Part shown: positions 43,504-49,294 of the stretch, in pieces
How positions within the stretch are numbered: the stretch's first letter is position 1
Layout: each line of letters starts with the position of its first letter
Source of the DNA: Endobugula sp047619205
Lineage (GTDB): Bacteria > Pseudomonadota > Gammaproteobacteria > Pseudomonadales > Cellvibrionaceae
Assembly (NCBI GenBank): GCA_047619205.1
Contig: JBLHJR010000016.1
Coordinates: forward strand, 1 to 49,294
DNA: 49,294 nt
Reading direction: 5' to 3'
Position numbers and translations under genes: made by a program
Notes under the pieces: generated by a model
Seen by the model: only the letters and a program-made list of their open reading frames with translations
The model's database searches: none
What the model was told of the DNA's origin: nothing

Positions 43504-45228
43504 TTAGTCCTCAGCTTCAATCCTACGGGTAATAATATATTGCTGGATAATAGAGAGCGTATTGTTGGTTACCCAATAAACCACTAACCCTGCAGGGAAC
43601 CATAGGAACATAAAAGTAAACGCCACCGGCATCCACTGCATAATCTTGGCCTGCATTGGATCTGGAGGAGTTGGGTTCAAGCGCTGTTGAATCATCATCG
43701 TTGCGCCCATAATTAATGGGAAAACAAAGAAGGGGTCTTTTACTGATAAATCGGTAATCCACAACATAAAGGGAGCGTGGCGTAACTCAATACTTTCCAT
43801 TAGCATCCAGTAAAGAGAAATAAAGACGGGCATTTGGATAAGAATGGGTAAGCAGCCACCCATTGGATTGACCTTTTCTGTCTTATAGAGCTTCATCATT
43901 TCTTGCGACATTTTTTGACGATCGTCGCCATGAGTCTCTTTTAATCGCGTCATTTTAGGTGTTAGCTTGCGCATTTTTGCCATAGAGCGATAGCTGACTG
44001 CAGAGGGGTAAAAGAACGCCGCCTTAATTAATACAGTTAGAAGAATAATAGACCAACCCCAGTTGCCGATATAGCTATGAATCCACAAGAGTATTTGAAA
44101 TAGCGGCTTAGCTATCCACCAAAGAAAACCAAAATCGATGGTTAAGTCTAAATATTCTGAAATGCTTTCTAAGCGAGCAATATTTTTAGGACCCGCATAG
44201 AAGTCTGCTGAAAGACTACCCTGTTGACCGGCATTAATACTAATTGGAGGGGTAGAGAAACCTAATAGGTATAAATCTTTGCCGCCTAATTTACGTAGAG
44301 AATATTGATTATTACCTTCACTGTTAGGTATCCAAGCACTAATAAAATAGTGTTGAATCATAGCAACCCAACCACCTACCATGGCGAATTCTTCTTTTTC
44401 TTCCTCAAGATCGCTAAATTTCACTTTTTTGTAGTTATTGTCAACTTGGGTAGTGGCGGCACCTAAATAAGGGTGAACACCAAAACCAGAATCTGCAGTA
44501 GCAATGGGTTCATGGCTATCACGCTTAATCTGTCCATATAAGTTACCTTGCCATACAGATGAAGACTGGTTATCGATCAGGTAGCTGACGTTGATTAAGT
44601 AATCGCCGCGGGTAAAGGTAAATCGTTTAGTGATTAACACATCACCCTGTTGGTAGAGAAAATCTACATTCATTTGTTGTTGTTCATCAGGCATGGTGTA
44701 GTCGTTTGCTGATGTATTAAACAAAGGACGGCCATTAGCGGTGTCAGTTGCATTAACGCCAACAATACCGCTTTGAGCAATATAGGTAGTATCAAGCGTA
44801 CGGTTTAATAAAATATAAGGCTCATCTTCCCCTAGTTTTAGTTTATGTTTGGGTAAGGCAACTTGAACAATATCACCGCCAGACTTATCAATTTGTATAT
44901 CAAAAAAATCAGTGCTGATATGAACTAGACGATTATTGCTCACCGGGGTATTGGTAATAACAGCAGGTACGTCACTGGCATTTCCTGTGGCTACGGGTAC
45001 GGGTAATTCAGATACACTGTCGTTTGAACTAATAGCGTTTGAGTTAACAGTATTAGTTGTGTCATTGGGGATAATCAGCGTATTAGGAGCCGTAGTCACG
45101 GCGGTGCTTTTCAGTTGGTTAATTTCGAGTTGTTGCTGACTAGTAAACTTATTCCATTCAAACAGTAATAAGAAACCAAGAACAAATATACCTGATATGT
45201 AAGCGCTGCGTTGCCAATCCATCTTCAT
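43504..45228 (-). CDS. yidC: Membrane protein insertase YidC
   Basis: 574 residues. An N-terminal membrane anchor (about residues 7-24), a large periplasmic domain of about 330 residues and a C-terminal core of five helices (GWSIILLTVLIKAAFFYPSAVSYRSMAKM with the conserved hydrophilic-groove Arg, MGGCLPILIQMPVFISLYWMLMESIELRHAPF and FMFLWFPAGLVVYWVTNNTLSIIQQ). It inserts membrane proteins, including Fo subunit c. It follows yidD and rnpA in standard order. Confidence 0.97.
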   Translation of the reverse strand: MKMDWQRSAYISGIFVLGFLLLFEWNKFTSQQQLEINQLKSTAVTTAPNTLIIPNDTTNTVNSNAISSNDSVSELPVPVATGNASDVPAVITNTPVSNNRLVHISTDFFDIQIDKSGGDIVQVALPKHKLKLGEDEPYILLNRTLDTTYIAQSGIVGVNATDTANGRPLFNTSANDYTMPDEQQQMNVDFLYQQGDVLITKRFTFTRGDYLINVSYLIDNQSSSVWQGNLYGQIKRDSHEPIATADSGFGVHPYLGAATTQVDNNYKKVKFSDLEEEKEEFAMVGGWVAMIQHYFISAWIPNSEGNNQYSLRKLGGKDLYLLGFSTPPISINAGQQGSLSADFYAGPKNIARLESISEYLDLTIDFGFLWWIAKPLFQILLWIHSYIGNWGWSIILLTVLIKAAFFYPSAVSYRSMAKMRKLTPKMTRLKETHGDDRQKMSQEMMKLYKTEKVNPMGGCLPILIQMPVFISLYWMLMESIELRHAPFMLWITDLSVKDPFFVFPLIMGATMMIQQRLNPTPPDPMQAKIMQWMPVAFTFMFLWFPAGLVVYWVTNNTLSIIQQYIITRRIEAED

Positions 45229-45265
45229 GTCGTACGTCTTCTTTTATATTTACGGTGAGTCACTC

Positions 45266-45556
45266 TTATGTTTCTTTATGAGTGACGGTGTCTTTATTTG
45301 GAACAAGGTCAATACCACCTTGGTGCCAAGGGTGACATTTTAGTAATCGTTTTATACTTAAATACGTCCCGCTAATAAAGCCGAAACGCTGATAAGCTTC
45401 TTCCGCATAATGGGAACAGCTGGGATAAAAGCGACACTGATTGCCGAGCAAGGGACTTATAAAATAGCGGTAGCCTTTAATGACCATTAAAGGGATAAAC
45501 AATAGGTGTCGATTTATGCCTGCTGAGCACGAACTTTCTTTTGAATTCGTAACCAT
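45266..45556 (-). CDS. yidD: Membrane protein insertion efficiency factor YidD
   Basis: A 96-residue protein with the core VIKGYRYFISPLLGNQCRFYPSCSHYAEEAYQRFG and LKCHPWHQGGIDLVP; the three conserved Cys are present. If it starts at the ATG at 45556, it overlaps the end of rnpA by 43 bases. The start is not certain: the residues before VIKGYRYF are not conserved. Confidence 0.92.
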   Translation of the reverse strand: MVTNSKESSCSAGINRHLLFIPLMVIKGYRYFISPLLGNQCRFYPSCSHYAEEAYQRFGFISGTYLSIKRLLKCHPWHQGGIDLVPNKDTVTHKET

Positions 45557-45876
45557 TGTTGATTCACTATTTTGCTAATCGTTGGGTTATCTAACTCCCC
45601 CAAACCCTTACGGGCGAGCACTATAGCATCTATTCCCAGTTGATTGCGTGGCAGATGGCGAAAATTTTCTCTTATTAAGCGCTTTACGCGGTTACGTTGA
45701 ACCGCTAAACGGATGTGTTTTTTGGCAATAACAAGACCTAAGCGATCATATCCTAGGGTATTAGGCTTAGCGAGGATGAGGCAGTGTTGATGTGACGCAC
45801 GGAAAGGGGGTTCAGAAAAAACGTTCTGAAACTCTGCAGACTGGAGTAAGCGCTGGTGCGGACAGAACTTACTCAA
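45514..45876 (-). CDS. rnpA: Ribonuclease P protein component
   Basis: A 120-residue basic protein that partners with the RNase P RNA to process tRNA 5' ends. It has FCPHQRLLQSAEFQNVF at the N-terminus and the family motif VQRNRVKRLIRENFR. The start must be the TTG at 45876, since a stop codon lies six codons upstream in the frame and no ATG or GTG is available; unusual starts are common in rnpA. Confidence 0.94.
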   Translation of the reverse strand: MSKFCPHQRLLQSAEFQNVFSEPPFRASHQHCLILAKPNTLGYDRLGLVIAKKHIRLAVQRNRVKRLIRENFRHLPRNQLGIDAIVLARKGLGELDNPTISKIVNQQWLRIQKKVRAQQA

Positions 45877-45991
45877 TCGTTTGGTCTCAATTTAGGCTTA
45901 TAAGTGGACTTAATGGAGATGTACTCATCGTTACAATCTAAGCAGAATAATTGCTAGGATGAGTTATCAGAAATATAGTCGCTTGAGACAA

Positions 45992-46126
45992 CTATGCCGC
46001 TAGAACCTTACGGCCTTTAGCACGACGACGGGAAATAATCTGACGGCCACTCTTAGTCGCCATTCTTGCACGAAAACCGTGAGTACGTTTACGCTTAATA
46101 ACGCTAGGTTGAAAGGTTCTTTTCAT
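45992..46126 (-). CDS. rpmH: 50S ribosomal protein L34
   Basis: A 44-residue protein from ATG at 46126 to TAG at 45992-45994: KRTFQPSVIKRKRTHGFRAR, then KSGRQIISRRRAKGRKVLAA. This is a near-invariant ribosomal protein. It has an AGGA site nine bases upstream. A small stem (AGTGTT/AACACT, 46172-46191) lies in its leader. It begins the rpmH-rnpA-yidD-yidC run. Confidence 0.98.
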   Translation of the reverse strand: MKRTFQPSVIKRKRTHGFRARMATKSGRQIISRRRAKGRKVLAA

Positions 46127-46481
46127 GATCAATAATCCTAAAAAAGTATCGCAAAAGTTATCGTTGCTCGAAGTGTTAGTCGAAGAACACTAGGTCGCGA
46201 ATGATGATGAGTGGCTAAATCGATATCGCTTAAAATAGACTCACATCACGGCATCTGTCTCGATGGATTGATACAGTACTAGCGGCCCCGCCAGTTGGAA
46301 GTCGAGCTAAAAATCGAGGGCGAATTCTAAAGAATTAACATCAAAAAAGCAAGACCTAATAAAACTAAAGCTCTTCTTTTGTTAGTATTTTATACAACCC
46401 CAGCAATAGTAATGCTTTGCGAGCGTCTATAGGCTTGAATTGACAGCTAAATAACCGTTTAAAAACAGCTTATCAACAGTC

Positions 46482-46490
46482 TTATGCACA
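46482..46490 (+). promoter_or_regulatory. DnaA box upstream of dnaA
   Basis: TTATGCACA fits the consensus TTATNCACA. A weaker copy, TTATCAACA, lies at 46470-46478. Confidence 0.6.
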
Positions 46491-46619
46491 GACAAATAAA
46501 TATATTTCTTTTTCCCCCCGCCTTAAAACCCATTAGGAAAACTTTTTTTTTACATAAGATGTTGTTTTTAATAGATAAAATTTAATTTATTATTTTTTCA
46601 GGATAATGTCCGGTTTTTT

Positions 46620-46628
46620 TGTGGATAA
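46620..46628 (-). promoter_or_regulatory. Perfect DnaA box upstream of dnaA
   Basis: TGTGGATAA, the complement of TTATCCACA, next to the AT-rich block. Confidence 0.7.
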
Positions 46629-46959
46629 CTCTGGCGATTTATTTGTGACGAGAGTAGAATGCTCGCCAAGTTACACACTAAGCAAGATTCTGTTTGCCTT
46701 TATGACCTGTTTTTGTAGTCAATAATACTAACAGTAAATGTAAAGTCTGGTATTTACTGTTGTATCTATAAACAATCAGCATTAGATGATCCTAGCAGCG
46801 ATGGATTAAAAGTCCTTATAAAGATCATAGGATAAGTACCGCCGCCAAAAATAGGTAATTCGAGAACATTAATCAATGATGAAAATAATCAGGTAGTACT
46901 AACGTTAATTACTACGTTAAGTAATTAGCACACTAACAAAGTGATTGGAGAAAGAAGGA

Positions 46960-48618
46960 ATGACAGCGGTTGTATGGGAAAAGTGTTTATCGTCGTTACA
47001 GCAAGAGCTGTCTTCGCAGCAATTTAACACATGGATTCGTCCCCTTACCTTAGACGATCAATCGGAAACAGGGATAGAGTTCTGCCTATTGGCACCGAAT
47101 CGATTTGTTTTAGATTGGGTGAATGAAAAATTCCTACATCGTATTAAGGAATTGGTGCAAGACATCTTTTCTTCAGAACACCTGCAGGTTCCAAAAATCG
47201 TTAATGTAAAGGTCAGTGCGGCGCGTCAGGCTAGCTTTCAGAATTATCAAATTGGGCAGCAGTCTTCGCCAACAGAAACGGTGCCAGTGGCAACTAAAGA
47301 GGCGCCTTTTTCTTCAGCAATGTTTACAGCTGAACACAATAACGACAAGCAGGTTTTTAATAAGTCGACACCAGATAATAAGAGCCACTCTGCTAGTTTT
47401 GGTGGGATGACACCTAGTACCTTATCTGGTGGCCATGTATCGCCCTATGGTAATGGCGCAGAACCTTTTAGTGACCGCTCGTCTGTGCCCGTGGTGCCCG
47501 CGCCTGCTTCGCCTATGAATGCCTATTCAAGCCAGTCAACAAATTTAGATCGAAATTCAACGGCTAATGCAAATAATGTCGCTGGAGGACTTCACCACCG
47601 CAGCGGTCTTAACAAGGCCTTCACTTTCGAAAGTTTTGTCGAAGGCAAGTCTAACCAAATGGGTTTGGCAGCAGCACAGCAAGTGGTTGAAAACCCAGGC
47701 GGCTCATATAACCCTTTATTCATATATGGCGGTGTCGGCTTAGGTAAAACCCACTTGATGCATGCGGTGGGCAATGAAATGGCTAAACGTAATCCCAATG
47801 CAAAAATTGTCTATCTACATTCTGAGCGCTTTGTTGCCGACATGGTTAAAGCCCTGCAGTTAAATGCGATTAACGACTTTAAGCGTTATTATCGTTCAGT
47901 TGATGCCTTACTGATCGACGATATTCAGTTTTTTGCTGGTAAAGATCGATCTCAAGAAGAGTTTTTTCATACCTTCAACTCTTTATTGGAGGGTAATCAA
48001 CAAATCATTCTTACCTGTGACCGTTACCCTAAAGTCATTACAAATCTAGAGGAACGTTTAAAGTCACGCTTCGGTTGGGGTTTGACCATAGAAGTTGAGC
48101 CGCCAGAGCTAGAAACACGAGTGGCTATTCTACTGAAGCGTGCGGAAGAGGTTAAGGTAGAGCTTTCATATGATGCTGCATTTTTCATTGCGCAACGTGT
48201 ACGCTCTAACGTTCGTGAACTTGAGGGAGCATTAAAAAGAGTGATAGCTAATGCTACTTTTACTCAGCGAGCGATTACCGTAGAACTTGTTAGAGAGGCG
48301 CTCAAAGATTTACTCGCCTTACAAGATAGGCAGGTTAGTATTAGTAACATTCAAAAGGTGGTAGGCGAGTACTATAAAATCAAAATTGCAGATTTGTTAT
48401 CTAAACGCCGCAGTCGTTCGGTTGCACGACCCCGACAGGTAGCCATGTCCTTGGCAAAAGAGCTGACTAACCATAGTCTGCCAGAGATCGGGGATGCCTT
48501 TGGCGGCCGCGATCATACTACGGTGCTGCATGCTTGTAGAAAAATCAAAGAGCTTTGCGAAATTGATAACGATATTCAACAGGATTTGAAAAACTTACAA
48601 CGCCTTTTAACCACATAA
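46960..48618 (+). CDS. dnaA: Chromosomal replication initiator DnaA
   Basis: Using the ATG at 46960 the protein has 552 residues; an in-frame TTG at 46945 is less likely. Domain I starts TAVVWEKCLSSLQQELSSQQFNTWIRPL. Domain II, about residues 86-205, is a long Ser/Asn/Pro-rich linker, which explains the length above the 467 of E. coli. Domain III has Walker A GGVGLGKT at 257-264 and Walker B LIDDIQFF at about 318-325. Domain IV has the DNA-binding signature GGRDHTTVLHACRKI from about 515. It is followed by dnaN after 161 bases. Confidence 0.98.
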   Translation: MTAVVWEKCLSSLQQELSSQQFNTWIRPLTLDDQSETGIEFCLLAPNRFVLDWVNEKFLHRIKELVQDIFSSEHLQVPKIVNVKVSAARQASFQNYQIGQQSSPTETVPVATKEAPFSSAMFTAEHNNDKQVFNKSTPDNKSHSASFGGMTPSTLSGGHVSPYGNGAEPFSDRSSVPVVPAPASPMNAYSSQSTNLDRNSTANANNVAGGLHHRSGLNKAFTFESFVEGKSNQMGLAAAQQVVENPGGSYNPLFIYGGVGLGKTHLMHAVGNEMAKRNPNAKIVYLHSERFVADMVKALQLNAINDFKRYYRSVDALLIDDIQFFAGKDRSQEEFFHTFNSLLEGNQQIILTCDRYPKVITNLEERLKSRFGWGLTIEVEPPELETRVAILLKRAEEVKVELSYDAAFFIAQRVRSNVRELEGALKRVIANATFTQRAITVELVREALKDLLALQDRQVSISNIQKVVGEYYKIKIADLLSKRRSRSVARPRQVAMSLAKELTNHSLPEIGDAFGGRDHTTVLHACRKIKELCEIDNDIQQDLKNLQRLLTT

Positions 48619-48779
48619 CTGATACAATCATGGCTTTATTTAATGTCGCTGAAGTCGTGATCCCCCACCATTAAGTGAGCGTTCACTCCAAGCTTTTGTG
48701 TTGGCTATCTCAACACCTTAAAATAATACGTAAACTTTCTAAAAACAACATAATACCGAATAAATAAAAGGGAAATCGT

Positions 48780-49294
48780 ATGAAATTTTCTGTATCGCGA
48801 GAAGCGTTACTTACCCCTTTACAGCTAGTGGCAGGCGTTGTTGAGCGTCGTCAAACCCTACCTGTTTTAGCGAATGTTTTACTGGTTTTAGAGCAGGATA
48901 CATTGTCATTAACGGGTACTGATCTCGAAGTCGAGATTATTGCTCGCCTACCTTTAGAGTCAACAGCAGATGATATCGGTGAGATAACCATACCGGCTAA
49001 AAAGCTAGTGGATATTTGTCGATCATTACCTGATGGCGTTGACATCGAATTTAGTCTTAAAGAAGATCAAAAGCTGGTGGTTAAAAGCGGCCGAAGCCGC
49101 TTTACTCTGGCAACGTTGCCAGCAAATGATTTCCCTGCCACAGAAAAAACCGAAGGGGATTTACAGTTTACGTGTCCACAGTCTTTGATCAAACGATTGA
49201 TTGATCGCACGTCTTTTGCGATGGCGCAACAAGACGTACGTTATTATCTGAATGGCATGCTATGGGAAGTTGAGGGCAATACCCTACGTTGTGT
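48780..49294 (+). CDS. dnaN: DNA polymerase III beta sliding clamp, 3' end cut by window edge
   Basis: The frame opens at ATG 48780 (MKFSVSREALLTPLQLVAGVVERRQTLPVLANVLL) and stays open to the last base, giving about 171 residues of roughly 366. The first clamp domain is complete (SLTGTDLEVEIIARLP, ITIPAKKLVDICRSLPD, KSGRSRFTLATLPANDFP) and the second has begun (RTSFAMAQQDVRYYLNGML). It is the processivity clamp; dnaA-dnaN order is standard. Confidence 0.97.
   Translation, partial: MKFSVSREALLTPLQLVAGVVERRQTLPVLANVLLVLEQDTLSLTGTDLEVEIIARLPLESTADDIGEITIPAKKLVDICRSLPDGVDIEFSLKEDQKLVVKSGRSRFTLATLPANDFPATEKTEGDLQFTCPQSLIKRLIDRTSFAMAQQDVRYYLNGMLWEVEGNTLRC

Larger units (their letters stand above)
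46127..46959. other. Candidate chromosomal origin region (rpmH-dnaA spacer)
   Basis: About 830 bases without a gene between divergent rpmH and dnaA, the origin location in Pseudomonas. DnaA-box-like sites lie at 46470-46478 (TTATCAACA, one mismatch), 46482-46490 (TTATGCACA, matches TTATNCACA) and 46620-46628 (TGTGGATAA, perfect on the minus strand). Between them, about 46540-46605, is a very AT-rich block that could be the unwinding element. Replication function is inferred from position and motifs only. Confidence 0.65.

Overview
The window is a chromosomal core segment of a gammaproteobacterium. Base composition is moderately AT-rich. The gene order resembles the origin-proximal region of the Pseudomonas / Cellvibrio / Oceanospirillum type: dnaA-rpmH-rnpA-yidD-yidC-mnmE-mnmG-rsmG-parA-parB-atp, with no mioC, plus yicC-rph-crc-pyrE and coaBC-algC-argB. 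The presence of Crc, OxyR-RecG and a DUF4124 protein supports this. I would place it near Pseudomonadales/Cellvibrionales, but species cannot be read from the sequence.

Layout. (1) 1-4720: partial yicC, rph, crc, pyrE, a DUF4124 secreted protein and slmA. (2) 5001-9687, minus strand: a coaBC-algC-argB cluster in which AlgC carries a large membrane-anchored N-terminal region. (3) 10182-13068, plus strand: radC, rpmB-rpmG (with visible promoter and terminator), mutM and ridA. (4) 13069-15139: a long non-coding stretch with a MITE-like inverted-repeat element, then two tandem universal-stress-protein genes. (5) 15179-21861: a YeeZ-like SDR protein facing away from oxyR, then recG, a YbaK-HDOD protein, ubiC and a small membrane protein. 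(6) 21899-28898: a lipoprotein, uvrD with a LexA box, an RpiR/HexR regulator, glmS and glmU. (7) 29073-36578: the complete F1Fo ATP synthase operon atpIBEFHAGDC. (8) 36791-46126: parB, parA, rsmG, mnmG, mnmE, yidC, yidD, rnpA, rpmH. (9) 46127-49294: origin-like spacer, dnaA and the start of dnaN.

How the genes work together: most are housekeeping genes for replication start and segregation (dnaA, dnaN, parAB, slmA), tRNA/rRNA modification and ribosome parts (mnmE, mnmG, rsmG, rpmB, rpmG, rpmH, rnpA), membrane insertion (yidC, yidD), energy (atp), cell-envelope sugar precursors (algC, glmS, glmU) and DNA repair (mutM, radC, recG, uvrD). No phage, CRISPR array, insertion sequence, tRNA or rRNA was seen, and no gene is obviously broken except the two cut by the window edges.

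I found no clear new multi-gene system. The points most worth a second look are: an ATP synthase subunit a with a hydrophobic insertion of about 60 residues between the essential arginine helix and the last helix; an OxyR that keeps Cys199 but has Leu at position 208; palindromic and heptamer repeat elements inside the atp operon; a MITE-like hairpin near the stress genes; and a second DnaA-box-containing AT-rich spacer between mnmE and mnmG.
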